Source of the DNA: Megalonaias nervosa
Taxonomy: Eukaryota; Mollusca; Bivalvia; Unionida; Unionidae
Direction of reading: 5' to 3'
Assembly: GCA_016617855.1 (NCBI GenBank)
Contig: JAECUM010092842.1
Location: 62,001 to 126,000 of the forward strand
DNA: 64,000 nucleotides
This document shows positions 61,801 through 63,819 of this stretch, in pieces; the stretch's first letter is position 1; every line of letters starts with the position of its first letter. The notes beneath the pieces are model-generated. The model was not told where the DNA came from. It did not search any database and worked only from the letters and a program-made list of their open reading frames with translations. Made by a program: the position numbers and the translations under genes.

Positions 61801-63819
61801 AGTAGCATGAAAGACTGCAGTTAGAGATAGGGTAGCCAGAGTGCATACAGCTACCATACTGGTCTCCTCTATTTCCTGTATCAACCATGGAAGTAAAACA
61901 AAACCTTGTCAAGTATGGGTATCTACAAAGAAGAGTGCCACAATCCACCAGCTTGGCAAAAACTCTTAGAAGAGCAATCTTGCTCCTGACGCCTCACACA
62001 CCACACTGTTTATAGACACCTCCAGCTACTGTAGACAACCATATGGAAATTCAGACCCCCAAGCCAGACAGTACCACCAATGTCTGCATATTGGCCTCAA
62101 TTTTTATACAGTAGATGAAAAACGGCATCATTGCCATCTTTAGGATGGTTTTCTGTATTGAAATGGACAGTGGCAGCAAGGCCATCTCTGCCCAGTTTTA
62201 ACAGTAAACCTTTTGCCATTGTTTTGGTAAATGTTTACGTCTGAAATTTTCATTGAGAAGTTGTAAGCAGCCTTGACTCATTTCAGATGGATTTTTATGT
62301 CCAGTGGCTATGGACTCTGCTCCATCAACTACAAAAGTGAATTCTTGAGCAATGCTTAACTGACCAGCCTTCAGATTGCACCGCATAGAACATGATGGTA
62401 TGTGAGAAAACAGGTTATAGCTACAGCAAACAGGTTATAGCTATAGCAGTTTGCAATGGGAAACTCACCATCCATAACAAAACAATGTAGACAACATCAA
62501 TATCACTTCTAAAGGCTACACATCCATGCCAAGGTCTACAACAAGGTAATTTGGAATTTTTAGGCAGGTGAGATGCAGGAAGGCTTCAAGGGGCACTTTA
62601 CAGAATGCAAAAAAGTAAGAGTGAGTGCCTGTGCAAATGTTTCTACACATCCTGATGTGCATGTCCATGGGTGAACCTGCATTAAGGTTTCTCTTTAGGC
62701 CTGCTAGGCTGTCCTGGAGTTCTGCACCAACACAACCCAAATTATTGTGCAAGATGTATTGGATACCATCTTCGCAGACAGTACATTTTACGTTATAGAT
62801 ATTAGCAATGAGTTTATTGAAAGATTTAGAAAATTAGAATACATTGTAATAATGATCTTCCATGAAGTGGCTAGGCAATATACGTGATAATCAGAATACA
62901 TTGTAATAATGATCTTCCATGGATTGGCTAGGCAGTATACATGTTAATCATTTGCACAACTTTAGTCCATTGTCATTTAAAGTATCCACACACAAATAAC
63001 CAAATTCATGTTGACCAGTTAGGGTGAAATCTTGGTGTTGAAAGTTATATTGAAAAATGGTTCTGAATATTGTACAGAAAATTGCAGTGTACTTTTCTAA
63101 TAAGATTGCTGCAGATAGGTTGTGAATTTTCTTAATTTACTCGGTTTGCATCAAAATAGATTATGAATGTTTTTCACTGGCAGGTGCTCGTTTTGGTAGG
63201 AGAGCCACATGGATTGGAGCTAGTGGAGATCAGACCTTTATGAGGATTGATGAGTCACTTATCAATGCTCAGATTCTCTCCACTTCCAAAGTTTTTTCCA
63301 ACCACACTTCCATAGGTAAGGACAGTTACCTCAGTTGATACTGGTATACCCTGCCTATTGTGTTGTTTTAGTTTCTCCCATTGTAAATCAATATCAAAAT
63401 ATTACAATTGTTAAAAGATAAAATTTCTACAACATTAAAATTAGAATCCTTGCTTTTACCATTTTTAGAAATTTACAGCCACCAAACATTATATGCACAT
63501 GTAAAAGTAACTTTTTGATTGTCTGTAAGCTTTCTTGATAATATCGGTAATTTGTACATTTCTACATTTGAGTTTGGACCTTTGAACTCTAAAATTGTCC
63601 AATTCTTGCATTGGGTTCTAGAAATGTATGCAGCATATTATTTGCTATTTAACCATATTGATAAGATATACATAATTGCTTAATAACTTCTGAGTTTGCA
63701 TAGTTTTAAGATTCACCAACACAATATTTTGCCCTATCAGGTTTAATCCCCATGGGAGAAGATAATGCTGGAATCATGAAATGCCTCATGATTAACAAGA
63801 TGGATGGAAGCTGTCGCAG
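88..63819 (+). CDS. MYCBP2: MYCBP2/PAM/Highwire E3 ubiquitin ligase, partial, 15 exons
   Basis: Join of exons 88-229, 3767-3843, 8007-8217, 11054-11221, 20248-20403, 20856-20927, 37283-37394, 42957-43141, 49799-49912, 51250-51384, 54131-54212, 58865-58979, 60439-60532, 63184-63315 and 63741-63819. All exons join in frame without stops. The product, about 625 residues, aligns from end to end with the N-terminal third of PHR-family ligases. The order is RCC1-like repeats, cysteine-rich insert (CxxCxxCxxC then CGCG), second RCC1-like segment, then the block containing WIGASGDQT and KCLMINK. From family knowledge: PHR proteins are atypical RING ligases of neurons that control synapse growth and axon degeneration (DLK/Wallenda, NMNAT), and their RCC1-like domain is a regulatory and binding module. 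The catalytic C-terminus, PHR domains, start codon and promoter are outside the window. Intron phases in order are 1,0,1,1,1,1,2,1,1,1,2,0,1,1, ending in phase 2. Identity rests on my recall of the family; assignment as ortholog is very likely. Confidence 0.93.
1044..1245. mobile_element. MITE with imperfect terminal inverted repeats
   Basis: The left end (AAGTCGAGTCAAACTACAAA, from about 1053) is an imperfect inverted match to the right end (GCAGGTTGACTTGACTTG, about 1219). The interior holds two related units with the core GCAnATTATGTGnTGGCAGATCT. Related fragments occur at about 11242-11330 and 17170-17270, so it is a dispersed family. Superfamily unknown; no clear target duplication. Confidence 0.55.
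2634..2690. repeat. Imperfect hairpin
   Basis: GAACATTCT..ATCTGAATA is followed, after a short loop, by TATTCAGATAAGAATGTT. The arms pair over about 17 bases with a bulge on the left arm. Could be an old foldback element. Confidence 0.45.
3767..3843 (+). CDS. MYCBP2: MYCBP2 exon 2
   Basis: Acceptor TTATTAG, donor AAA|GTAAGTA. It encodes TGLDEDIGIVTGAKEFSLIK followed by TTGGK, matching the STGFDE...ILGAGREFALMKTANGK region of the vertebrate protein. It enters in phase 1 and leaves in phase 0, and is 77 nt long. Confidence 0.92.
4299..4554 (+). mobile_element. tRNA-derived SINE, family A
   Basis: The head GGCCAAGTGGTCTAAAGC and GGGTTTGATTATCGG resemble Pol III box A and box B of a Leu/Ser-type tRNA. 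The body GGTTGGTGGTTCTTTCCG to TGTGCTGAAAAATGGC is shared with the copies at 40.5, 46.1, 51.8 and 59.6 kb. The tail is AACAACAATAACAA. A perfect 11-bp target duplication CAATGGCTGAA flanks it (4288-4298 and 4555-4565), so the ends are exact. Confidence 0.88.
4679..4695. repeat. Poly(A) tract
   Basis: A run of about 15 A bases inside the degenerate repeat field; no attached element recognised. Confidence 0.6.
5257..5295. repeat. Hairpin, 14-bp stem
   Basis: TGTTAGCATCGCTC pairs with GAGCGATGTTAACA with one mismatch around an 11-base loop. It lies in the degenerate repeat field but is not part of its unit. Confidence 0.6.
5737..7223 (+). mobile_element. hAT-like transposon, deletion derivative
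   Basis: The ends are CAGACCTGTTTACCC and GGGTAAACAGGTCTG, a perfect 15-bp inverted repeat. The flanks carry AAGACC on both sides (5731-5736, 7224-7229), a 6-bp target duplication within the older repeat. Subterminal repeats CCGTATT/CATACGG (left) and AAAATACTGAC (right) are visible. Inside (about 5986-6417, +) is a decayed transposase start: a KHRKQHFLPFYK region, then C.VC..., NGGRNDCSRHVESENH (a BED-type zinc-finger pattern) and TRAEVILCEL..NMNLSLSTAD, resembling the hAT TRAE..FIVEHNLPFS block. Stops and a frameshift break it. Confidence 0.82.
5986..6417 (+). pseudogene. Broken hAT transposase N-terminus
   Basis: The reading starts MPPTRKFQHETDDENEKSKH and is soon interrupted by a stop and a frameshift before the zinc-finger-like NGGRNDCSRHVESENH. 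The longest clean piece is 6212-6418. It belongs to the surrounding 1.5-kb element; the catalytic DDE part is missing. Confidence 0.65.
8007..8217 (+). CDS. MYCBP2: MYCBP2 exon 3, RCC1-like repeat
   Basis: Acceptor TTTAG, donor T|GTGAGT. It encodes ALGIKQGG, KWAELPITKSPKI and the repeat HALLVSEDGSMFFVG, near-identical in spacing to the family's SLGIKQGG / KWVELPITKSPKI / HALLVAEDGSIFFTG. It ends in phase 1 within the linker GEDGDTSTS, where the vertebrate protein also has an STK/SRRQ linker. Confidence 0.95.
8218..11053 (+). other. Intron after exon 3
   Basis: Donor GTGAGT, acceptor TTTTAG. The first 1.2 kb is the 87-bp minisatellite. The rest (9480-11053) is AT-rich sequence in which I recognise nothing. 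Confidence 0.8.
8310..9475. repeat. 87-bp minisatellite, about 13 copies
   Basis: The unit contains AATGTTCTGTTATATGTGTG, a TG/TA-rich segment, GGTTTTAATGTCACAAAATG and TTTCCATCAAAATATAATAA. The first three to four units are diverged; those from about 8560 are nearly identical and fall into two subtypes (AAACCCAACT and AAACTTGACT). Because 87 is a multiple of three and the unit lacks stops in one frame, 8444-9472 stays open for 342 codons. This is a repeat by-product: no homology, no splice logic, 29-residue period. Confidence 0.92.
11054..11221 (+). CDS. MYCBP2: MYCBP2 exon 4, RCC1-like repeat
   Basis: Acceptor TTTTAG, donor AGTG|GTAAGA. It encodes KGRRQPKPVKPKK, VYAACNNGTSAVVTKEGEV and YMFGKD, matching RRQSKPYKPKK / VVYTACNNGSSSVISKDGELYMFGKD. 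It is 168 nt with phase 1 at both ends, so skipping would keep the frame but remove a propeller blade strand set. Confidence 0.95.
11242..11330. mobile_element. MITE fragment related to 1044-1245
   Basis: ACAAGTCAAGACCAACTGCA followed by CAGCCAATGCATAATTTACTGG matches the left end and core of the element at 1044-1245. The right part is missing; the foldback at 11333 begins where it stops. Confidence 0.45.
11333..11417. repeat. 85-bp foldback hairpin
   Basis: The arms at about 11333-11368 and 11382-11417 are inverted copies: both contain GGAAATCCCAGTCA (second arm read on the minus strand) with few mismatches over about 35 bases, around a loop of about 13 bases. It abuts the pogo-like element that starts at 11419. 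Confidence 0.75.
11812..11902. repeat. Hairpin nested in the pogo-like element
   Basis: CCTGGTTCCCTGCTTCGTATG is matched in inverted orientation by CATACAGAGCAGGGAACCAG, with CCCCTAT/ATAGGGG continuing inward. The arms are about 28 bases with few mismatches. It could be a separate tiny MITE inserted in the larger element. Confidence 0.65.
12478..12512. repeat. Poly(T) tract, 35 bases
   Basis: Uninterrupted T run inside the pogo-like element. It could be the tail of an unrecognised minus-strand retroposon or slippage; the length in the assembly may be unreliable. Confidence 0.9.
13684..15081 (-). pseudogene. LINE reverse transcriptase, frame open but element broken
   Basis: This frame of 465 codons holds the RT blocks in order: NYRPVSNLPFMSKIFEKVV, AFDTIDHDILLHRL (motif A, catalytic D), GVPKGSVLGPVLF (motif B), LYTDDTQIY (motif C, residues about 299-302), CNKLQMNDDKTEAI (motif D) and LGVTLDSTL. 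Motif C reads YTDD instead of the usual YADD; a CpG-type change GCT to ACT explains it. The frame ends at a stop about 40 codons before the usual C-terminal part, which continues in the same frame to 13333 after more stops. Confidence 0.88.
15551..16040 (-). pseudogene. LINE endonuclease remnant
   Basis: Minus-strand reading gives LTPTGYSFKSFPCH, FCLYCPPPSRKNKL, GGNLIILGDFNFHFDCPGNP and DWILYRPDN, the C-terminal two thirds of an APE-type endonuclease. It carries at least one frameshift and lacks the N-terminal catalytic residues. Confidence 0.75.
16046..17170. other. Intronic sequence without recognisable content
   Basis: Mixed-composition sequence between the LINE and the MITE fragment. No inverted ends, tandem units or coding pattern found on either strand. 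Confidence 0.5.
17170..17270. mobile_element. MITE fragment related to 1044-1245
   Basis: AAACTGCATGGACCCAGACA, CAGGTGCATTATGTGATGGC and TTCAGGTTGGACTTCACTT reproduce the core and right end of the element at 1044-1245. Confidence 0.5.
17726..17779. repeat. Hairpin, 19-bp stem within hAT-like element
   Basis: Arm 17726-17744 (AAGGGCGCCTCCATGCACA) pairs with 17761-17779 with one G/A difference around a 16-base loop. Weaker pairing continues outward to about 17715 and 17790. Confidence 0.9.
18165..18236. repeat. Perfect 22-bp-arm hairpin within hAT-like element
   Basis: Arms 18165-18186 and 18215-18236 are exact reverse complements (core GCACTCTTGCACCTTCTG). Three more pairs follow inward after one mismatch. 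The loop is about 20 bases. Confidence 0.93.
19493..19891 (+). mobile_element. tRNA-derived SINE, family B, with (CA)n tail
   Basis: The head contains TGGCCTAGAGGTTAGAGTG (box A-like) and GGTTCGATCCCC (box B). The body GACTGGTTGGCCTGGTGTCA to TGTTAAAGCTACGTTAAAAA is shared with the copy at 46.9 kb. It ends in a 90-bp CA tract (19802-19891). An 11-bp target duplication CTGTAGAACAG (19482-19492, 19892-19902) lies within the 41-bp minisatellite. Confidence 0.88.
19802..19891. repeat. (CA)n microsatellite
   Basis: About 45 uninterrupted CA units forming the 3' tail of the SINE. Open frames across it on the minus strand are repeat artefacts. Confidence 0.97.
20248..20403 (+). CDS. MYCBP2: MYCBP2 exon 5, RCC1-like repeat
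   Basis: Acceptor TTTGCAG, donor GATG|GTGAGT. It encodes VTDLKDVFVVQIALGKAHAV and GINNKGQCGRD, matching VTDLKGHFVTQVAMGKAH / GVNNKGQCGRD. It is 156 nt with phase 1 at both ends. It follows the 9-kb intron that carries the LINE and several DNA transposons. Confidence 0.95.
20404..20855 (+). other. Short intron after exon 5
   Basis: 452 nt, GTGAGT...TTTCAG, AT-rich, no repeats recognised. Confidence 0.85.
20856..20927 (+). CDS. MYCBP2: MYCBP2 exon 6, acidic linker
   Basis: A 72-nt exon with acceptor TTTCAG and donor TCAG|GTGAGG. It encodes VTMAEEEEEVDMDDAMCQS. The vertebrate protein has a similar acidic run (MDEDLEEELDEKDEK) at this point, directly before the cysteine-rich insert. It is symmetric (phase 1-1), short and low in complexity, so it could be a cassette exon. 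That is inference; nothing in DNA alone shows alternative use. Confidence 0.88.
21830..22510. repeat. Degenerate tandem repeat, unit about 138 bp
   Basis: Four to five diverged units share TGAANGGATNNTCATATTGAC, AATGGTGCTGATNTGACCT and ACATGGCTGCC. They resemble, in motif order, the old field at 4.2-7.9 kb. Confidence 0.65.
22837..23115. repeat. 56-bp minisatellite, about five copies
   Basis: The unit contains TCATCATAGTCCTCTAATAC, AGTCTATGTGCATTATCCAT and TCTCAAGACAAACTAG. It runs almost directly into the 44-bp array. Confidence 0.8.
23205..23985. repeat. 44-bp minisatellite, left block
   Basis: The unit is CATGTGACACTATGTATACT, GAGCCAATATGTAGACCATC and AGTA, with many variants and some shortened copies. 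About 17 copies. The same unit resumes at 25170. Confidence 0.9.
24524..25129. mobile_element. TTAA-flanked MITE, copy 1 (piggyBac-like)
   Basis: TTAACTCATTAACCCC at the left mirrors GGTTAATGAGTTAA at the right. TTAA on both edges fits the target duplication of piggyBac-type elements. It is about 600 bp and homologous along its length to 43329-43925. No transposase. Confidence 0.75.
25170..26195. repeat. 44-bp minisatellite, right block
   Basis: Same unit as 23205-23985, about 23 copies, more regular in 25540-25900. The two blocks are separated by about 1.2 kb that includes the TTAA-type MITE and about 540 bp of unrelated sequence. Confidence 0.9.
26196..27539. other. Intronic sequence without recognisable content
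   Basis: AT-rich sequence between two arrays. Only a short T run near 27107 stands out. Confidence 0.5.
27540..28545. repeat. 59-bp minisatellite
   Basis: The unit contains GTGAGGTGTGTCAGTGTATA, CAGGATGTGAAAGCAACATT and AGTCCTAACATTAGTCCAT. Some units lack the AGTCCTAACATT segment. A higher-order duplication is visible: 27600-27840 and 27860-28100 repeat the same order of variant units. Confidence 0.9.
28546..29662. other. Intronic sequence without recognisable content
   Basis: AT-rich; a short run of CAGTTCARAATT repeats near 29320-29370. No gene or element recognised. Confidence 0.5.
30003..30028. repeat. (TC)n microsatellite
   Basis: Short TCTC tract inside the 2.7-kb hAT-like element. 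Confidence 0.8.
31421..31735 (-). pseudogene. hAT transposase N-terminal fragment
   Basis: A frame of 104 codons. Residues about 45-104 carry the pattern W..PWL.YD...FC..C......F..GC......L..HE, the zinc finger that precedes the catalytic domain in this hAT group. The first 40 residues do not resemble it and may be read from upstream sequence in the wrong frame. It ends at a stop directly after HESRRDK. Confidence 0.68.
32382..34800. other. Intronic sequence without recognisable content
   Basis: AT-rich, no repeats with clear units. A coding-like but unassigned stretch lies near 34229-34447 (+). Confidence 0.45.
34807..35070 (+). pseudogene. hAT transposase C-terminal (dimerisation domain) remnant
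   Basis: The frame includes CSAWLKLAMYMPFQTADCER, then GIVSVQINIYGQIWNR. The order L..A......P.QTA.CERG.S.Q..I....RNR is that of the hAT C-terminal dimerisation region. No terminal repeats of this element were found; the flanks are an unassigned stretch (left) and a 21-bp array (right). Confidence 0.6.
35300..35756. repeat. 21-bp minisatellite
   Basis: The unit AAGCATAATCTTATTGATTA (plus A) is repeated about 20 times with variants (GTTTAGTTTTATTTGATCA). Open frames such as 35377-35586 with a seven-residue KSIILLI period are artefacts. Confidence 0.9.
36285..36785 (+). other. Possible decayed coding remnant, unassigned
   Basis: Plus-strand reading between stops gives EIAVKWQKLNDTIKECGHEY and GTYFIDCCKNFHKSSQ, with amino-acid composition more protein-like than neighbouring intron sequence. 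I recognise no family. It may belong to the hAT remnant at 34.8 kb or to a retroelement. Confidence 0.25.
37283..37394 (+). CDS. MYCBP2: MYCBP2 exon 7, first half of cysteine-rich insert
   Basis: Acceptor TTGTAG, donor AT|GTAAGA. It encodes KHKWKQDQCMVC, CGECTGYGLSC and SGRTDRNPGM, matching MHKWKLEQCMVC..CGDCTGYGASC..SGRPDRVPGG. Five cysteines with CxxCxxCxxC spacing suggest metal binding; the family function of this insert is not known to me. It lies between the two largest introns of the middle region. Confidence 0.96.
37575..38997 (+). mobile_element. hAT-like non-autonomous element, copy 1 (1.4 kb)
   Basis: The ends CAGACCTGCCAACCCTC and GAGGGTTGGCAGCTCTG are inverted copies with one mismatch. 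TATTGTA flanks both sides (37568-37574, 38998-39004). It is homologous along its length to 57186-58585. The plus strand retains a decayed frame: GRDDVKKHTASKKHIDIGK (zinc-finger tail), stops, then ALFLCFLVEHNLPFSVV, the block that follows the finger in hAT-type transposases. The catalytic core is absent. Confidence 0.85.
39809..39847. repeat. Short hairpin
   Basis: ATATATAACAAG and CTTGTTATATAT are exact inverted copies around a loop of about 14 bases. Confidence 0.6.
40235..41000. repeat. Degenerate tandem repeat, about 170-190 bp, split by SINE
   Basis: AACTCCAAAACCATTTA..., CTAGACTAATGGTGTAGATG and CATCCATC...CACTC occur in three diverged units (from about 40250, 40425 and 40790). The SINE at 40466-40715 lies inside. 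Confidence 0.65.
40466..40715 (+). mobile_element. tRNA-derived SINE, family A, diverged
   Basis: GTTGGCCAGATGGTCTTAAC and GGTTTCAAGTCTCAG stand for box A and B. The body GGGTTGGTGGTTCTTTCTGG, TTCTTCCTCCAGCAAATTTA and AATAGCCTATCATATGCT matches the other copies. It ends in an A/C-rich tail. Target duplication not clear, so the ends are approximate. Confidence 0.78.
41060..41790 (+). other. Unassigned stretch with protein-like frames
   Basis: Frames at 41080-41268 and 41601-41783 have mixed, polar composition, but I recognise no family and see no convincing splice sites that would join MYCBP2 in phase 2. Possibly transposon-derived. Confidence 0.25.
42957..43141 (+). CDS. MYCBP2: MYCBP2 exon 8, second half of cysteine-rich insert
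   Basis: Acceptor GTGCAG, donor ATGG|GTGAAC. It encodes CGCGAGEAGCTECGACRSCA, then DEAKMFDVFKSRDQLAFDL and LIPLNLIMG. The first part matches CGCGSGESGCAVCGCCKACA; the last part matches the MIPLDLLL helix. The frame was chosen by joining phase 2 from exon 7. The + frame starting at 42926 across this acceptor is a shadow. The middle (residues after GEQHADGEE) is specific to this lineage. Confidence 0.95.
43329..43925. mobile_element. TTAA-flanked MITE, copy 2 (piggyBac-like)
   Basis: TTAACTCGTTAACC at the left and GGGGTTAATGAGTTAA at the right, with TTAA at both edges. The interior follows the copy at 24524-25129 closely (for example GATGTAGCTCTC, GGGAAAAACATAATTTTTT). Confidence 0.75.
44839..44922. 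repeat. 42-bp direct duplication
   Basis: TTTTAAAGGTCAGTATAGTC and its copy TTTTAAAGGTCAATGTAGTC lie 42 bases apart. Confidence 0.75.
44979..45080. repeat. 51-bp direct duplication
   Basis: Two adjacent units, each ending CTATGCCTGTTTAAATT..GCCAATTAG. Confidence 0.85.
46148..46396 (-). mobile_element. tRNA-derived SINE, family A
   Basis: Minus-strand reading begins GGGGCCCCAAGTGGCCGAGT, has box B-like GGGTTTGAGTCTCGG, and ends in a (CAA)n tail. The 12-bp target duplication CCAAGTGGTTTG flanks it (46136-46147, 46397-46408). Confidence 0.92.
46948..47244 (+). mobile_element. tRNA-derived SINE, family B, 5' truncated
   Basis: It starts CCGCCTCAGATGCGGGAGG, so box A is missing, but retains box B GGTTTGAACCCCG and the full body shared with 19493-19891. 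It ends in a CA tract (47224-47240). AGGTCTA flanks both sides (46941-46947, 47245-47251). Confidence 0.85.
47838..47862. repeat. (CCTA)n / (CATA)n microsatellite
   Basis: ACATACCTACCTACCTACCT follows a CATG/CATA run. Confidence 0.8.
48570..49040. repeat. Minisatellite, unit about 42 bp
   Basis: The unit contains ATTAGTGTTTCATTTATGTG and TAAGCTGTCAGTTAGTAATG, plus AA. Copies lacking the GTTA segment are about 38 bp. About eleven copies. Confidence 0.88.
49441..49480. repeat. (TTA)n microsatellite
   Basis: About 13 TTA units with one TTG interruption. Confidence 0.9.
49799..49912 (+). CDS. MYCBP2: MYCBP2 exon 9, basic linker
   Basis: Acceptor TATCTCAG, donor A|GTAAGT. It encodes GVGRGGNSGIPLANF, then a lysine-rich stretch (RVKKAKALKEKNHKIKSSKQ). 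Position and charge match the vertebrate linker that ends in lysine-rich LKHKRDKHK, but sequence identity is weak and several tens of vertebrate residues have no clear counterpart. The splice sites and frame are consistent on both sides. It is symmetric (phase 1-1) and 114 nt. A missed small exon in 43142-49798 is possible. Confidence 0.82.
49913..51249 (+). other. Intron after exon 9
   Basis: Donor GTAAGT, acceptor CATTTTAG. The 3' third is the 47-bp array; the rest is unremarkable. Confidence 0.8.
50655..51065. repeat. Minisatellite, unit about 47 bp
   Basis: The unit contains GTGAAATGACTAAAGTATTG, ATTTATTGATATACAGTATT and GATTTTA. About eight diverged copies end less than 200 bp before exon 10. 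Confidence 0.85.
51250..51384 (+). CDS. MYCBP2: MYCBP2 exon 10, second RCC1-like segment
   Basis: Acceptor CATTTTAG, donor ACAG|GTATAT. It encodes DQEGEFSNKIVSLPPAEVTV and ITQISCGTHHT. The end matches VQVSCGFHHS of the family, the start of a propeller blade completed by exon 11. Phase 1 on both sides, 135 nt. Confidence 0.9.
51480..53780. repeat. Degenerate tandem repeat, units about 185-290 bp
   Basis: Recurring motifs: ATGCANTGTGGTATGTGNAT with GAGAGCAAGGCATTCACACC and AAGTCACNNTGACTTAATTT (51.6-52.3 kb), and GAGTTATGGCCCTTGAT with TTTCAGCNAANTTTTG (52.4-53.7 kb). Units are strongly diverged, so the period is only approximate. Confidence 0.55.
51812..52059 (-). mobile_element. tRNA-derived SINE, family A, best-preserved copy
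   Basis: Minus-strand reading begins GGGGCCCGAGTGGCCGAGTG, includes GGGTTCGAGTCTCAGGC (intact box B) and ends in (CAA)n. The perfect 12-bp target duplication CCAAAATCAAGT flanks it (51800-51811, 52060-52071). Confidence 0.94.
54131..54212 (+). CDS. MYCBP2: MYCBP2 exon 11, RCC1-like blade
   Basis: Acceptor TTTCCAG, donor AG|GTTGGT. It encodes VVLLQNGEVYTFGSNQYGQL then GVGD, matching VVLMENGDVYTFGYGQHGQLGHGD. It leaves in phase 2. The donor GTTGGT is a weak match to the GTRAGT consensus. Confidence 0.94.
56905..56941. repeat. (ATT)n microsatellite
   Basis: About twelve ATT units with one GTT interruption. Confidence 0.9.
57186..58585 (+). mobile_element. hAT-like non-autonomous element, copy 2 (1.4 kb)
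   Basis: The ends CAGACCTGCCAATCCTC and GGAGGGTTGGCAGCTCTG are inverted copies with few mismatches. CTGATA flanks both sides (57180-57185, 58586-58591). Colinear with 37575-38997. The frame at 58030-58230 is longer here (KKHTACKKHIDIGK, then ALFVSFLVENNLPFSVVDQQ), which suggests that its ancestor coded for a BED-finger hAT transposase start. The catalytic core is absent. Confidence 0.86.
58617..58735. repeat. 42-bp minisatellite, 2.8 near-identical copies
   Basis: The unit contains AGGATTGGTTGATATCACAA and GTTTGGGAATATAATATAAC. Copies start at 58621, 58663 and 58705, directly after the hAT-like element. The minus strand stays open with a 14-residue period by chance. Confidence 0.95.
58865..58979 (+). 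CDS. MYCBP2: MYCBP2 exon 12, RCC1-like blade
   Basis: Acceptor CTTTCAG, donor CAG|GTAACT. It encodes VQVAAGSHHTVILLANGQV then LTCGNFQ, matching TQVTAGSNHTAVLLMDGQVFTFG. It enters in phase 2 and leaves in phase 0. The acceptor lies about 130 bp downstream of a 42-bp tandem array. Confidence 0.94.
59061..59251. mobile_element. Short pogo-like MITE
   Basis: CAGTAAAACCTG at the left and GGGTTTGACTG at the right are inverted copies, and repeated GGTCTCT..AAGA motifs occur inside, as in the ends of the 11419-13080 element. Flanks are TT on both sides, a decayed TA. About 190 bp, no coding sequence. Confidence 0.6.
59360..59412. repeat. (TG)n / GCATG-rich patch
   Basis: TGTGTGTGTGTCTGTGCGTG followed by GCATGCATGTATGTGTGTGC; alternating purine-pyrimidine sequence. 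Confidence 0.75.
59611..59857 (-). mobile_element. tRNA-derived SINE, family A, diverged
   Basis: Minus-strand reading begins GTGCCCTGCGTGGCCAAGTG and has GGGTTTAAATCTTTGGG in place of box B and a (CAA)-rich tail. An imperfect target duplication ATTCTTTTT/ATTCCTTTTT flanks it. Confidence 0.85.
60439..60532 (+). CDS. MYCBP2: MYCBP2 exon 13
   Basis: Acceptor CATTGCAG, donor GTAG|GTGAGT. It encodes KGALGRQCPDEGG and LWYTLPGAVPGVG. The family has KGQLGRP...WNAKPAPMPNIG here, so the anchor KGxLGR and the W..P spacing agree while the rest diverges. Phase 0 in, phase 1 out. Confidence 0.9.
60690..61560. repeat. Degenerate repeat with inserted SINE
   Basis: TTTTGATGGATTGCNGNGAA and CCCATTTTGACTTGCACCTG recur at about 60737, 60829, 61060, 61340 and 61490 in diverged units. 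Confidence 0.55.
61086..61277 (-). mobile_element. tRNA-derived SINE, family C
   Basis: Minus-strand reading contains TAGTGGCTCAGTGGTTTGC (box A-like) and GTGGATTCAAAATCTG (box B-like), then GTCCTTGTGCAAGGCAC and an ACCAAA-rich tail. Approximate target duplication AAACTTGG/AAACTTAG. Different from families A and B. Confidence 0.75.
61800..62760 (-). other. Unassigned stretch with protein-like minus-strand frames
   Basis: Frames at 62198-62386 (AQEFTFVVDGAESIATGHKN) and 62516-62752 have balanced composition and higher GC than the flanks. No family recognised and stops are frequent. It could be a decayed transposon or processed sequence. Confidence 0.25.
62836..62949. repeat. 57-bp direct duplication
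   Basis: Two adjacent copies from 62836 and 62893, containing TTGTAATAATGATCTTCCAT; only a few differences. Confidence 0.95.
63184..63315 (+). CDS. MYCBP2: MYCBP2 exon 14
   Basis: Acceptor CTGGCAG, donor ATAG|GTAAGG. It encodes ARFGRRATWIGASGDQTFMR, then IDESLINAQILSTSKVF. This is the most conserved stretch of the window (family: KYGRKATWIGASGDQTFLRIDEALINSHVLATSEIF). Phase 1 on both sides. Confidence 0.97.
63316..63740 (+). other. Short intron after exon 14
   Basis: 425 nt, GTAAGG...CCTATCAG, AT-rich, nothing else recognised. Confidence 0.9.
63741..63819 (+). CDS. MYCBP2: MYCBP2 exon 15 (last in window)
   Basis: Acceptor CCTATCAG, donor AG|GTAAAG. It encodes GLIPMGEDN and MKCLMINKMDGSCR, matching GLVPAS...FKCLLINKVDGSCK. 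It leaves in phase 2, so the gene continues beyond the window towards the first PHR domain. Confidence 0.94.

Larger units (their letters stand above)
60533..63183 (+). other. Intron after exon 13
   Basis: Donor GTGAGT, acceptor CTGGCAG. It holds a degenerate repeat with a SINE, an unassigned stretch (61.8-62.8 kb) and a 57-bp duplication. Confidence 0.8.
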
